64,000 nt of DNA. Source: Anoxypelagibacter sp902613655. GTDB lineage: Bacteria; Pseudomonadota; Alphaproteobacteria; Pelagibacterales; Pelagibacteraceae. The stretch spans positions 27,020 through 91,019 of the forward strand of contig CACMHR010000004.1 of assembly GCA_902613655.1 (NCBI GenBank). The letters run 5' to 3'. The position numbers and the translations under genes are program-made. Below the pieces are notes generated by a model that worked only from the letters and a program-made list of their open reading frames with translations, was not told the DNA's origin and did not search any database. Of this stretch, positions 7,491 to 16,949 are shown one piece after another (position 1 is the stretch's first letter; every line of letters begins with the position of its first letter).

Positions 7491-10367
7491 ATGTTGAAAA
7501 AGATATTGATTAAAGGGGCTAAAGAGCACAATTTAAAAAACGTCTCTTTAGAAATTCCAAAAGACAAATTAATAGTAATAACTGGTCTATCAGGATCAGG
7601 TAAATCGTCATTGGCATTTGATACTATATACGCTGAAGGACAAAGAAGATATGTGGAGAGCCTTTCTGCTTACGCTAGACAATTCTTAGATAAAATGAAA
7701 AAACCAAATGTTGATTTAATAGAGGGTCTGAGTCCGGCTATATCAATAGAACAAAAAAATGCTCCTAAAAATCCAAGGTCTACTGTAGCAACTGTAACTG
7801 AAATTTACGATTATATGAGAGTTCTTTATGCAAGAATTGGAATACCTTATTCACCATTTACTGGTAAACCAATAGTTTCACAATCTGTAAGTGATATGGT
7901 TGATAAAGTAAAAGCTCTACCTAAAAGCTCTACAATTTTCCTGTTGTCACCTGTAGTTAGAGGAAGAAAAGGTGAATATAAAAAAGATGTTTTAAATTAT
8001 AAAAAGAGAGGATTTCAAAAAATTAAAGTTGACGGTGAATATTATGATATTGATGATTTTCCTAACTTAAATAAAAAAGTTAAACACGATATATCGATAG
8101 TAGTAGATAGAATAGTTTTAAATTCGAAATTAGGAAATAGATTAGCCGACAGTATAGAAACAGCATTAAAACTATCTGATGGTTTATTAATTGCAGAATA
8201 TGAAAATGAAACTATACCCAAAAAATTTAGAAAAAAAGAAAGTATAACATTTTCTTCAAAGTTTTCTTGTCCTGAAAGTGGCTTTACTATTGAAGAAATT
8301 GAACCGAGGCTTTTTTCGTTTAACAGCCCTTTCGGAGCATGTGAAGAATGTGAGGGTATAGGTCATAATCTTAATGTGGATCCAAATTTAGTTATAACAG
8401 ATAAAAACAAAAGTATTTCGGAAGGTTGTATTGAGCCTTGGGCAAAATCTACATCAATGTATTATGCTCAAACATTAGCTTCTATAGCAAAACATTATAA
8501 ATTTGATTTAGATACTAAATGGAAAAAATTACCAAAAAAAATGCAAGATATAATTTTGTATGGATCTGATGAAGATGAAATAAAATTTCATTACGATGAT
8601 GGCTACGAAAAATATGATACCAAAAAAACTTTTGAAGGTGTTATCAATAATTTAGAGAGAAGATACCTAGAAACTGATAGTGATTGGAAAAGAGAAGAAA
8701 TATCTCAATATCAAAGTGAGACCAGTTGTGACAAATGTAAAGGTATGAGATTAAAAGATGAAGCTCTTTGTGTAAAGGTTAATAAATTAAATATTAGCGA
8801 AGTTACACGATTTTCCATTGAAGATGCTCAAAAATGGTTTGATAATTTAGATAAAATTCTTTCTCTAAGAGATAAAAAAATAGCACAACATATCTTAAAA
8901 GAAATTAACGAAAGATTAAATTTTTTACTTAATGTTGGTTTAAATTATCTAACTTTATCAAGGGAGTCTGGAACTCTTTCTGGAGGAGAATCTCAGAGAA
9001 TAAGATTGGCCTCACAAATAGGTTCTGGTTTGACTGGTGTTTTATATGTTTTGGATGAACCATCTATTGGTTTGCATCAAAGGGATAATAAAAAATTAAT
9101 TGCAGCTCTGAAAAGACTCAGAGATTTAGGAAATACTGTGATCGTTGTTGAACATGATGTTGAAACTATGGAAAGTGCAGATCATATTATAGATTTAGGT
9201 CCCGAAGCTGGAATTAATGGTGGAACAATTACGGCTGAGGGTTCGTTAAAAAAAATTATTGAAACTAAAGAAAGTATAACTGGAAATTATTTGTCAGGTA
9301 ATAAAATAATTGAGGTACCAAAAAAAAGGAAAACTGCAAAAAATGGAAGGTTCTTAGAAATTTTAGGCGCGTCTGGAAATAATTTACAAAAAGTAGATTT
9401 AAAAGTACCAATAGGTACATTTACTTGTGTAACTGGGGTTTCAGGCAGTGGTAAATCTACATTGGTATTACAAACTCTTTTCAATGCACTAAATTTACTA
9501 CTTAATAATAATAAATCTCGAAAATTACCTAAATCATTTAAAAATTATAAAGGTACTGAATTAATTGATAAAGTTATTGATATTGATCAATCACCAATAG
9601 GAAGAACTCCTAGATCTAATCCAGCTACTTATACTGGAGCTTTTGGGCCAATTAGAGATTGGTTTGCTAATTTACCCGAATCGAAAACAAGAGGCTATAA
9701 ACCTGGAAGATATTCATTTAACGTAAGAGGTGGTAGATGTGAAACATGTGAAGGTGATGGTGTAATAACTTATGAAATGCACTTTTTACCAGATGTTTAT
9801 ATACCTTGCGATGCTTGCAAAGGAACTAGATATAATAGAGAGACTCTTGAGATCAAATTTAAAAATAAAAATATAGCTGAAGTTTTAGATATGACTGTAG
9901 AGGAAGGTTGTGTTTTTTTTGAAAATATACCTGCAATTTATTCAAAATTATTAACCTTAAAACACGTTGGTTTAGGTTATATAAAAATTGGTCAACAAGC
10001 TACAACGCTTTCAGGCGGCGAAGCGCAGAGAATTAAATTGGCAAAAGAACTATCAAAAAGATCTACTGGTAGAACCCTATATATTCTAGATGAGCCGACA
10101 ACCGGTTTACACTCCCACGACATTAAAAAACTACTTGAAATATTAAGAGCTTTTGTAAATACAGGTAATACAGTTATAGTAATAGAGCATAACTTAGATG
10201 TAATAAAAACAGCCGATTGGATAGTTGATATGGGACCTGAAGGTGGTTCAGATGGCGGAAAGATTATTGCTGAAGGCCCACCTGAAAAAATCATGCAAAT
10301 TGAGGGCAGTTATACAGGTAAATTTCTTAAAAACCTTATTAACAATAAAATGAAAAAAACAGCATGA
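7491..10367 (+). CDS. uvrA: UvrABC excinuclease subunit A
   Basis: Damage-recognition ATPase of nucleotide excision repair. At 958 residues it is a full-length UvrA with two ABC modules: Walker A GLSGSGKSS near residue 32 and GVSGSGKST near 650. Signature blocks are LSGGESQRIRLA and LSGGEAQRIKLA, with Walker B VLDEPSIGLH and ILDEPTTGLH. Cys-rich zinc modules include CEECEGIG, CDKCKG and the pair CETCEGDG...CDACKG. The first zinc pair reads CPES instead of CPxC, a form I recall as common in alphaproteobacteria. It is divergent from ssb and is followed after 27 bases by the PuuD-like membrane protein gene. Confidence 0.97.
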   Translation: MLKKILIKGAKEHNLKNVSLEIPKDKLIVITGLSGSGKSSLAFDTIYAEGQRRYVESLSAYARQFLDKMKKPNVDLIEGLSPAISIEQKNAPKNPRSTVATVTEIYDYMRVLYARIGIPYSPFTGKPIVSQSVSDMVDKVKALPKSSTIFLLSPVVRGRKGEYKKDVLNYKKRGFQKIKVDGEYYDIDDFPNLNKKVKHDISIVVDRIVLNSKLGNRLADSIETALKLSDGLLIAEYENETIPKKFRKKESITFSSKFSCPESGFTIEEIEPRLFSFNSPFGACEECEGIGHNLNVDPNLVITDKNKSISEGCIEPWAKSTSMYYAQTLASIAKHYKFDLDTKWKKLPKKMQDIILYGSDEDEIKFHYDDGYEKYDTKKTFEGVINNLERRYLETDSDWKREEISQYQSETSCDKCKGMRLKDEALCVKVNKLNISEVTRFSIEDAQKWFDNLDKILSLRDKKIAQHILKEINERLNFLLNVGLNYLTLSRESGTLSGGESQRIRLASQIGSGLTGVLYVLDEPSIGLHQRDNKKLIAALKRLRDLGNTVIVVEHDVETMESADHIIDLGPEAGINGGTITAEGSLKKIIETKESITGNYLSGNKIIEVPKKRKTAKNGRFLEILGASGNNLQKVDLKVPIGTFTCVTGVSGSGKSTLVLQTLFNALNLLLNNNKSRKLPKSFKNYKGTELIDKVIDIDQSPIGRTPRSNPATYTGAFGPIRDWFANLPESKTRGYKPGRYSFNVRGGRCETCEGDGVITYEMHFLPDVYIPCDACKGTRYNRETLEIKFKNKNIAEVLDMTVEEGCVFFENIPAIYSKLLTLKHVGLGYIKIGQQATTLSGGEAQRIKLAKELSKRSTGRTLYILDEPTTGLHSHDIKKLLEILRAFVNTGNTVIVIEHNLDVIKTADWIVDMGPEGGSDGGKIIAEGPPEKIMQIEGSYTGKFLKNLINNKMKKTA

Positions 10368-10394
10368 AGATTAAATTTTATGATATAATTAACT

Positions 10395-10994
10395 ATGGTT
10401 AATATTTTACAATCACTATCAAAAACTATTCATCTGTCAGTTATATTAGCCGTTCTATTATTTGCTGGACTTTTTTTTGCTGGCGGAGACTGGGCTTTTG
10501 ATAGACTATTTTGGAGCTGGTTATTTAGATATTTGCATGTCGTTGTTGGGATAATGTGGATTGGATTATTATGGTATTTAAATTTTGTTCAAATACCAAA
10601 TATGCCTAAGTTCACAGATGAACAGAAACCGGCAATTACAAAAATTATTGCACCAGCTGTTTTATTTTATTTTCGATGGGCTGCTTTAGCAACAATTGTG
10701 ACTGGTTTAATCGTTGCTTACTTAAATGGCTATGTACATGATGCTATGATACTTGGTGTTGGAAGTGGTGGTAAAAATACTGCTATTGGTATCGGTATGT
10801 GGCTAGGGATAATAATGGCTTTTAACGTATGGTTTATAATTTGGCCCAATCAAAAAAAAGTTTTGGGAATAGTCGAATGTCCTGCTGAAGATAAACCAAA
10901 ACATGCAAAAATTGCTGTAATTACTTCAAGAGTTAATACATTGCTCTCATTACCAATGTTGTTAACAATGGTCATTGCACAAAATCTTTATTAA
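10395..10994 (+). CDS. Membrane protein of the urate-oxidase N-terminal (PuuD-like) family
   Basis: A 199-residue polytopic protein with about five membrane segments (near residues 11-30, 43-65, 85-112, 130-150 and 175-196). The blocks RYLHVVVGIMWIGLLWYLNFVQIPNMP and YFRWAALATIVTGL match the membrane half of PuuD-type urate hydroxylases. The cytochrome c domain that completes PuuD is absent, so urate oxidation is not supported. The conserved His and Trp residues could hold haem, but that is inference. Its stop codon shares the tetranucleotide TTAA with the secF stop on the other strand. Confidence 0.75.
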   Translation: MVNILQSLSKTIHLSVILAVLLFAGLFFAGGDWAFDRLFWSWLFRYLHVVVGIMWIGLLWYLNFVQIPNMPKFTDEQKPAITKIIAPAVLFYFRWAALATIVTGLIVAYLNGYVHDAMILGVGSGGKNTAIGIGMWLGIIMAFNVWFIIWPNQKKVLGIVECPAEDKPKHAKIAVITSRVNTLLSLPMLLTMVIAQNLY

Positions 10995-11893
10995 TTTTTT
11001 TCTTTTTCCTTAGAAATAGTTTTATACGAAACATTTAAGTACTTAAGTATAGGACTGGCAACAAATATTGATGAATAAGTACCAATGATTACACCAATAA
11101 TCATTGCAAGAGAAAAGCCTTTTAAAATTTCACCCCCAAGAATAAAAATTGAAATTAAAGCTAACAAAGTGGTTGTTGAAGTTATAACTGTTCTAGATAA
11201 AGTTTCGTTAATTGATTTATTTGAAATTTCACCGATCTTTAAACTAGAATATTTAATTAAATTTTCGCGTATACGATCATATATCACAACAGTATCATTC
11301 ATTGAATACCCAACTATCGTTAAAACTGCTGCTACAATTGATAAGTTTATCTCAAGAGATAATAATGAAAATAACCCAATTGTAATTAAAACATCGTGAA
11401 ATATTGCTATTATTGATCCAATACTAAATTGCCATTCAAATCTAACCCAAATATAAAAAAGCATTGCTGCTAAAGCTAAACTGATAGCTAAAAGACCTGA
11501 CTCTAAAAGTTCTTTGCTTACTTTTGGCCCAACATTTTCAACTCTTCTGAAATCAATATTTCCTTGAAGTTTATTTTTAACGTTTTCTTTGATAATTTTA
11601 ATACTATTTTTTTCATCAAAATTTTTTCTTTCAAACTTAATTAAATAATCTCCTTTTTTACCAAATTCCTTTACATTTACATCTCCGAGATTAAGGTTGT
11701 TAAAAGAAGCTCTGACATCACTTATTTGAATATTTTCGGAGTCACATCTTAATTCAATAAGTGTACCGCCTTTAAAATCAATTCCAAAATTCAAACCTTT
11801 GAAAAAAATCATAAATACACTAGCAAGAACAAGAAATAACGAAGAAATATTTGCTAGTTTAAAATTCTTTTCAAAATTAAAATTATTAATCAT
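10991..11893 (-). CDS. secF: Protein translocase subunit SecF
   Basis: Membrane partner of SecD, using the proton gradient to help pull proteins through SecYEG. The 300-residue protein has an N-terminal membrane segment and FGIDFKGGTLIEL, then a periplasmic P1 domain to about residue 125. VENVGPKVSKELLESG leads into five further membrane segments. The proton-path blocks DVLITIGLF, GYSMNDTVVIYDRIRE and TSTTTLLALI are clear. It overlaps secD by 4 bases and ends the 13-gene leftward run. Confidence 0.96.
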   Translation of the reverse strand: MINNFNFEKNFKLANISSLFLVLASVFMIFFKGLNFGIDFKGGTLIELRCDSENIQISDVRASFNNLNLGDVNVKEFGKKGDYLIKFERKNFDEKNSIKIIKENVKNKLQGNIDFRRVENVGPKVSKELLESGLLAISLALAAMLFYIWVRFEWQFSIGSIIAIFHDVLITIGLFSLLSLEINLSIVAAVLTIVGYSMNDTVVIYDRIRENLIKYSSLKIGEISNKSINETLSRTVITSTTTLLALISIFILGGEILKGFSLAMIIGVIIGTYSSIFVASPILKYLNVSYKTISKEKEKN

Positions 11894-13443
11894 ATTGAAA
11901 TTTTGTTATCTCTATTTTTAAAAACAATTCTAGAAGCAAGGTGTCTTGAAATAAAATATGCTGAAAATAGTGTTGTTAATAATCCAATAGAGAGAGTTAC
12001 AGCAAATCCTTTGATAGGACCCGAACCAAAAATAAATAATATAATAGAGGCAATTAAAGTTGTTATATTCGCATCTAATATTGTCACTATTGATTTTTTA
12101 AAACCTAAATCAAAAGCTTGTATGTTTGAGTTTTCATTTCTTAACTCTTCTTTGATACGCTCAAAAATCAAAACATTCGCATCAACGGCCATACCTACAG
12201 TTAAAATTATACCTGCAATTCCAGGAAGAGTTAAAGTTGCCTCCAATAAAGTTAAAATGCCCATTAGCATTAAAAGATTTGAAATTAAGGATATATTAGC
12301 AATTATTCCAAATATTTTGTATTTATAAGTCATAAAAAGAACGACTAAAATAAAACCAATGATTAAGGACACCACGCCAGCTTCAATAGAGTCTTGGCCC
12401 AAATCTGGTCCTACTGTCCTTTCTTCAACAACAGATAAAGGTGTTGGTAAAGCACCTGATCTCAATAATAATGCTAAATCAGTTGCAGTTTGAAAAGTAA
12501 AATTTCCTGATATTGTTCCATTTCCACCAGTAATAGAGTCCTGAATTACTGGGGCACTTATAGCTTCATTATCCAAAACTATTGCTAACCTTTTTCCAAT
12601 ATTCTCTGTGGTTACTCTACCAAATCTTTGTGATCCTAATCTATCTAATGAAAAAGAAACAATAGGTTGATTATTTAGATTATCAAATTTTGGTTGAGCA
12701 TCGATTAAATTTTCACCGCTTAAAATTATTCTTTTGCTTACTGATATTTCCTCTTTAGAATCTGTTATAATAAATTTTTCACTACCAAATTCATCTTCTC
12801 CTTTTGTAACTAGTCTAAAAGACAACTCTGCAGTTTTTCCAAGCAATTCTTTGATTCTGTCTGGATCTTTAATTCCTGGCAGTTCAACTAGAATACGATT
12901 GTTTCCTCTTTTAAGAATTGATGGCTCTTTAGTACCAATTTCATCAATTCGTCTTCTTACAATTTCAATAGACTGGTCTACTGCAGCTGAACGTAAATTT
13001 ATAACCCCATACTTAGATAAATAAATCTTAATTTCATTTTTGTTTTTAGAATATTCTAATTCAAATGAATTATATTGATCAAGAAATGTATTAATTTCAT
13101 TTGAACCTTTTTTATTTATTATCTGCTCAAAATTTTTAAAGTTGCTTTCATCTATTTTAAAGTTAATAGAATTTTCATTTATTATAAAATTTTCAAATTT
13201 AATTGATTTTTCATTAAGTTTTTTTTTTAATGGAACGACTCTGGATTGAAGACGTTTTTTTTCAAGCGATGAGCTATCTACTTCCAAAAGTAAATAAGAA
13301 CCGCCCTGTAAATCAAGACCTAAATTTATTTTTTTTTTTAAAAAAGAATTGTCAATATTAATAAAGTTAGTTAATGAAAATATACTAATTAAAATGAATA
13401 TTAAATAAATTGAAAGAACTTTCGAATTTGAAAAGTTTAACAC
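11890..13443 (-). CDS. secD: Protein translocase subunit SecD
   Basis: Large subunit of the SecDF translocation motor. At 517 residues it carries an N-terminal membrane helix and INLGLDLQGGSYLLLEV, then a long periplasmic region including RRRIDEIGTKEP and RILVELPGIKDPDRIKELLG. The membrane half has LLLRSGALPTPLSVVEERTVGP, GMAVDANVLIFERIKEE and ITTLIASIILF. It lies 6 bases after yajC and overlaps secF by 4 bases, the normal yajC-secD-secF order. Confidence 0.96.
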   Translation of the reverse strand: MLNFSNSKVLSIYLIFILISIFSLTNFINIDNSFLKKKINLGLDLQGGSYLLLEVDSSSLEKKRLQSRVVPLKKKLNEKSIKFENFIINENSINFKIDESNFKNFEQIINKKGSNEINTFLDQYNSFELEYSKNKNEIKIYLSKYGVINLRSAAVDQSIEIVRRRIDEIGTKEPSILKRGNNRILVELPGIKDPDRIKELLGKTAELSFRLVTKGEDEFGSEKFIITDSKEEISVSKRIILSGENLIDAQPKFDNLNNQPIVSFSLDRLGSQRFGRVTTENIGKRLAIVLDNEAISAPVIQDSITGGNGTISGNFTFQTATDLALLLRSGALPTPLSVVEERTVGPDLGQDSIEAGVVSLIIGFILVVLFMTYKYKIFGIIANISLISNLLMLMGILTLLEATLTLPGIAGIILTVGMAVDANVLIFERIKEELRNENSNIQAFDLGFKKSIVTILDANITTLIASIILFIFGSGPIKGFAVTLSIGLLTTLFSAYFISRHLASRIVFKNRDNKISI

Positions 13444-13449
13444 AAAAAA

Positions 13450-13728
13450 TTATTTTTTTACTTCTTTTTTAAGATGGCTTTGTACTGTATTTTTTATTAC
13501 ATTGACTTTAACGCCATCAGAAATTTCTATTTCTAGTTTATCATCCTCATAAACCCTATCAACCTTTCCAATAATACCACCTGAAGTAATTACTTCATCA
13601 CCTCTTTTAAGGTTTTTAACCATCTCTTTATGTTCTCTAACTCTTTTTTGTTGAGGCCTAATTAAGAAAAAATAAAAAATAACAAAAATTAGTACTAGAG
13701 GTATAAATTGCGCAAAATTTGAACTCAT
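13450..13728 (-). CDS. yajC: Preprotein translocase accessory subunit YajC
   Basis: A 92-residue protein with a single membrane helix (about residues 8-24) and the family signature FYFFLIRPQQKRVREHKEM. The cytoplasmic part has LKRGDEVITSGGIIGKV. YajC associates with SecDF and SecYEG. The gene follows serS by 55 bases and precedes secD by 6, so it may have its own promoter in the 13729-13783 gap. Confidence 0.95.
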   Translation of the reverse strand: MSSNFAQFIPLVLIFVIFYFFLIRPQQKRVREHKEMVKNLKRGDEVITSGGIIGKVDRVYEDDKLEIEISDGVKVNVIKNTVQSHLKKEVKK

Positions 13729-13783
13729 AATTTTAGAATAAATATATTATTAATAATGTATTAACAACTAATTTATTAAATAG

Positions 13784-15031
13784 TTAAATTTTGTCTAGAT
13801 TTTTCATATACCCCCTTAAGACTTCGGGTATTGTAATTGAGCCATCTGAATTCTGATAATTCTCCATAATTGCAATTAAAGTTCGTCCAATGGCCAAACC
13901 AGATCCATTAAGAGTACCAAGATAATCAGATTTATTTTTTGAATCTTTATATTTAGCTCTCATTCGTCTTGATTGAAATTGTCCACAAGATGAGCAACTT
14001 GAAATTTCTCTATACTTATTTTCGGAAGGTATCCATACCTCAAGGTCTATTGTTTTTTCGGCACTAAAGCCCATATCACCAGTACATAGTAAAACTTGTC
14101 TGTAAGGTAATTTCAGTCTTTTAAGAATCTCTTCAGCGCAAGTTACCATTCGATTTAACTCTTCATTACATTTATTAGGTTCAACTACGCTAACTAATTC
14201 AACTTTGTAAAATTGGTGCTGTCTCAACATACCCTTTGTATCTTTTCCGTAACTTCCCGCTTCTTTTCTAAAGCAAGGAGTTGAAGCTACTAATCTTTGT
14301 GGTAGATTTTTAATGTTAATAATATTTTCCTTAAACATATTAGTTAATATTACTTCAGCAGTAGGAATTAAATATTTTTTTTGATTTCCATCCATTTGAA
14401 TTTGGAATTGATCGTTTTCAAATTTTGGTAATTGACCTGTGCCATACATTGTATTTTCAGATGCGATTAAAGGTGGGGATATTTCATTGTAACCAAATTC
14501 TTTTGTATGAATATCAAGCATAAAATTAGAAATTGCTCTTTCTAATTCAGCCAACTTACCTTTTAAAAAAACAAACCTAGCACCCGTAGTTTTTGATGCC
14601 AGATCAAAATCTAACAAATCTTTTTTTTTACCCAGGTCATAATGTGATTGAATTTTAAACGAGAACTTGGGTATTTCACCAATTAGTTTCAATATTTTGT
14701 TTGACTTTTCATCAGATCCAACTGGAATATCATCTAAACCAACATTGGGGATTACATCTAATATTTGAGAAATTTTTTGACTTATTTTTTTTTCTTCAAT
14801 TATTAATATATCGATCTCTTTAGAAATATTTTTTGATTTTTCAAATTGTTTTTTATCTTGCGATTTAGATATAATTTTCTTTTGTTGTTCTAATTTTTCT
14901 TTACTGCCAATTATTTCTCTATATTTTTTATCTAACTGTATTAGTTCGTCAAAATCAATTTTTGTATTTCTTTTAGAAATTTTATCTTTAAAAGTGCTTA
15001 AATTTTCCCTTATTAATTTAAGATTGTGCAT
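13784..15031 (-). CDS. serS: Serine--tRNA ligase
   Basis: Charges tRNA-Ser. The 415-residue protein has the N-terminal antiparallel coiled-coil arm (residues 1 to about 105, Lys-rich). The class II catalytic core shows TTGARFVFLKG, PPLIASENTMYGTGQLPKF, motif 2 in CFRKEAGSYGKDTKGMLRQHQFYKVELV, the block CTGDMGFSAEKTIDLEVW, and motif 3 NGSGLAIGRTLIAIMENYQ. Its start overlaps the end of tatC by 14 bases, so the two are translationally linked. Confidence 0.97.
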   Translation of the reverse strand: MHNLKLIRENLSTFKDKISKRNTKIDFDELIQLDKKYREIIGSKEKLEQQKKIISKSQDKKQFEKSKNISKEIDILIIEEKKISQKISQILDVIPNVGLDDIPVGSDEKSNKILKLIGEIPKFSFKIQSHYDLGKKKDLLDFDLASKTTGARFVFLKGKLAELERAISNFMLDIHTKEFGYNEISPPLIASENTMYGTGQLPKFENDQFQIQMDGNQKKYLIPTAEVILTNMFKENIINIKNLPQRLVASTPCFRKEAGSYGKDTKGMLRQHQFYKVELVSVVEPNKCNEELNRMVTCAEEILKRLKLPYRQVLLCTGDMGFSAEKTIDLEVWIPSENKYREISSCSSCGQFQSRRMRAKYKDSKNKSDYLGTLNGSGLAIGRTLIAIMENYQNSDGSITIPEVLRGYMKNLDKI

Positions 15032-15791
15032 TTTCTTTATCTCTATTTTTTTCAGTTAGTTTTACTGATATAATAGATAATTCATACAATATTAACAATG
15101 GTATTGCTAAACCTATTTGAGTAATAGGATCTGGTGGGGTAAGTATCGCTGCGGCTGCAAAAATAATAACTATAAAATATTTTCTTCTTATTTTAAGATA
15201 TTCCGAATCAATTACACCAACACGAGCTAAAAGATTTAAAAGAACTGGCAACTGGAAACTCAAACCAAAAGCAAAAATTAATCTCATTATAAGTGACAAA
15301 TATTCATTTACTTTTGCCTCTAACTGTATAGGTAAAGCGTTACCCTGTCCCACTGTCTCAAAGGAAAGAAAAAATTTAATGGCAAGAGGCATGACTAAAT
15401 AATAAATCAACATCCCCCCAAGTAAAAACAAAATTGGTGTTGCAATTAAATATGGTAATAAAGCTTTTTTTTCATTCTTATATAGACCTGGTGCCACAAA
15501 TTTCCACAATTGGGTTAAAATAATTGGGCAGCCTAAAAAAATTGCAGCAAAAAAAGCTACTTTTAGATAAGTAATAAATGTCTCATGTAAAGCTGTAAAG
15601 ATTAGTCTTCTCTCTATTCCGTCATTTTGAACAGCCTTAGCGTATGGTTCAACTAGAAAATTATAAATATTTTCAGCAAAAAAATATCCAATTATGAAAA
15701 TTACAAATATAAATATTAAAGAATTAATTAATCTACTTCTTAACTCTGTTAGATGACTAACAAAAGAACCTTCTTTTGATTTATCAGTCAT
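15018..15791 (-). CDS. tatC: Sec-independent protein translocase TatC
   Basis: Core of the twin-arginine translocase; it binds RR signal peptides of folded proteins. The 257-residue protein has six membrane segments and the family blocks FVSHLTELRSRLI near the N-terminus, PIILTQLWKFVAPGLYKNEKK, FGLSFQLPVLL, and the late AAILTPPDPITQIGLAIPLLILYE. It overlaps tatB upstream by 8 bases and serS downstream by 14. A possible substrate in this window is the M48 protease with an RRKF signal. Confidence 0.97.
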   Translation of the reverse strand: MTDKSKEGSFVSHLTELRSRLINSLIFIFVIFIIGYFFAENIYNFLVEPYAKAVQNDGIERRLIFTALHETFITYLKVAFFAAIFLGCPIILTQLWKFVAPGLYKNEKKALLPYLIATPILFLLGGMLIYYLVMPLAIKFFLSFETVGQGNALPIQLEAKVNEYLSLIMRLIFAFGLSFQLPVLLNLLARVGVIDSEYLKIRRKYFIVIIFAAAAILTPPDPITQIGLAIPLLILYELSIISVKLTEKNRDKENAQS

Positions 15792-16020
15792 TATTGTTTT
15801 CTACTCTTTCATTGTTCTTTTTTGAATATTTATCTTCAGGATCATCTACAACATCCTCTTCTAGTTTTGTCATTTTGTTTTGAATATCACTGAAATATCT
15901 TTTTGTTGACCCTATCCAGCTCCCAACTTTATTTAAAACTTTTGGAAAATCTTTTGGGCCAATTACTAAAATTGCAACAACAACAATAATTAATATTTCA
16001 AACCATCCAATTTGTGGCAT
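15784..16020 (-). CDS. tatB: Sec-independent protein translocase TatB
   Basis: A 78-residue single-span protein. The N-terminal membrane helix (residues 5-21, IGWFEILIIVVVAILVIGPKDFP) includes the GPKDFP hinge typical of TatB (TatA has FGxGK). An amphipathic helix and an acidic charged tail follow. It is short for TatB, whose tail is often twice this length. Together with TatC it forms the signal-receptor complex. It lies 9 bases after tatA and overlaps tatC. Confidence 0.93.
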   Translation of the reverse strand: MPQIGWFEILIIVVVAILVIGPKDFPKVLNKVGSWIGSTKRYFSDIQNKMTKLEEDVVDDPEDKYSKKNNERVENNND

Positions 16021-16029
16021 TATTGTTTA

Positions 16030-16215
16030 TTAATTTTGTGAATTTGAGTCTTTGTCTGAATCTGATTTGTTGTCTTTTTCGTCAGATGACATGCCTTTTT
16101 TAAAACTTTTAATTCCTTTAGCTACATCACCCATTAAACTAGAGATTTTTCCTCTGCCAAAAAGTAAAACTACTAGTACAACTACTATAGCTATTTGCCA
16201 AAAACTTATTCCCAT
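16030..16215 (-). CDS. tatA: Sec-independent protein translocase TatA
   Basis: A 61-residue pore-forming subunit of the Tat system. It begins MGISFWQIAIVVVLVVLLFG, then has the TatA hinge FGRGKISSLMGDVAKGIKSFKKGM and a short charged tail rich in Asp, Ser and Lys. The order tatA-tatB-tatC is standard, and the upstream scpB-scpA pair is the usual alphaproteobacterial neighbour. Confidence 0.95.
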   Translation of the reverse strand: MGISFWQIAIVVVLVVLLFGRGKISSLMGDVAKGIKSFKKGMSSDEKDNKSDSDKDSNSQN

Positions 16216-16256
16216 AAATTAAACTATATACAATAATGAGGATTAAATAAATATAT

Positions 16257-16946
16257 TTATTCTTCGCTTTTAGGTGTGTCTTCTATAACGTTATCTATTT
16301 TCTCATATAAGTCATCTTTTTTTTTAGATGACTGTTCTTTAAAGAATTTGCTGGTCCCAAATATAGAGGAGTCAATTGAAGCATCATCGATTAAACCCGC
16401 TGAACTTAGTTCTTCAACACTTGGTAGATCAGTTAATTTTTCTATATTAAAGTGTTCTAGAAACTTTTCTGTCGTGGAATATTGAATTGGCTTTCCAGGA
16501 ACATTTTTTCTACCAGATGGGCGAACCCAATCTAATTCAAGTAAAATTTCTAAAGTATTTGAAGAAAAGGCAACTCCACGAATTGACTCTATTTCTGATC
16601 TAGTAACAGGTTGGTGGTAAACAATTATTGCTAGTGTTTCAATTGTAGACTTTGATAATTTTTTTTGAGTAGATTTCTGAAGAGACATTAATTTTGATAA
16701 ATCAACTGCAGTACGGAATGACCATTTATTAGATTTATAAACTAAATTTATACCCCTTTCTGAATATTCTTTTTGAAGATTTTCTAAAATTTTTTTAATG
16801 TTTGATGAAGATCCAACTCTTTTTTCAATAGTATCTAGATCAAGCGGTTCATCTGCAGCAAAAATAATTGCTTCGACTTCTCTTTCAATTTTAGACTTTT
16901 TTTTAGGAAAATTTATTATATTGTTTTTTTTATCAGTTTTGTTCAT
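16257..16946 (-). CDS. scpB: Segregation and condensation protein B
   Basis: Winged-helix partner of ScpA in the SMC condensin complex that compacts and separates chromosomes. In 229 residues it shows EREVEAIIFAADEPL, a YKSNKWSFRTAVDLS block, then the second winged helix with KSTIETLAIIVYHQPVTRSEIESIRGV and LLELDWVRPSGRKNVPGKPIQYSTTEKFLEHF. The C-terminal tail is acidic and probably disordered. It starts 3 bases after the scpA stop. Confidence 0.95.
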   Translation of the reverse strand: MNKTDKKNNIINFPKKKSKIEREVEAIIFAADEPLDLDTIEKRVGSSSNIKKILENLQKEYSERGINLVYKSNKWSFRTAVDLSKLMSLQKSTQKKLSKSTIETLAIIVYHQPVTRSEIESIRGVAFSSNTLEILLELDWVRPSGRKNVPGKPIQYSTTEKFLEHFNIEKLTDLPSVEELSSAGLIDDASIDSSIFGTSKFFKEQSSKKKDDLYEKIDNVIEDTPKSEE

Positions 16947-16949
16947 TTT

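Noticed and set aside
7491..10367. UvrA first zinc pair is CPES rather than CPxC
   Set aside because: As I recall, this form (CPxSGFT) is common in alphaproteobacterial UvrA, so it is not specific to this window and is not counted with the Tgt and ROK zinc losses.
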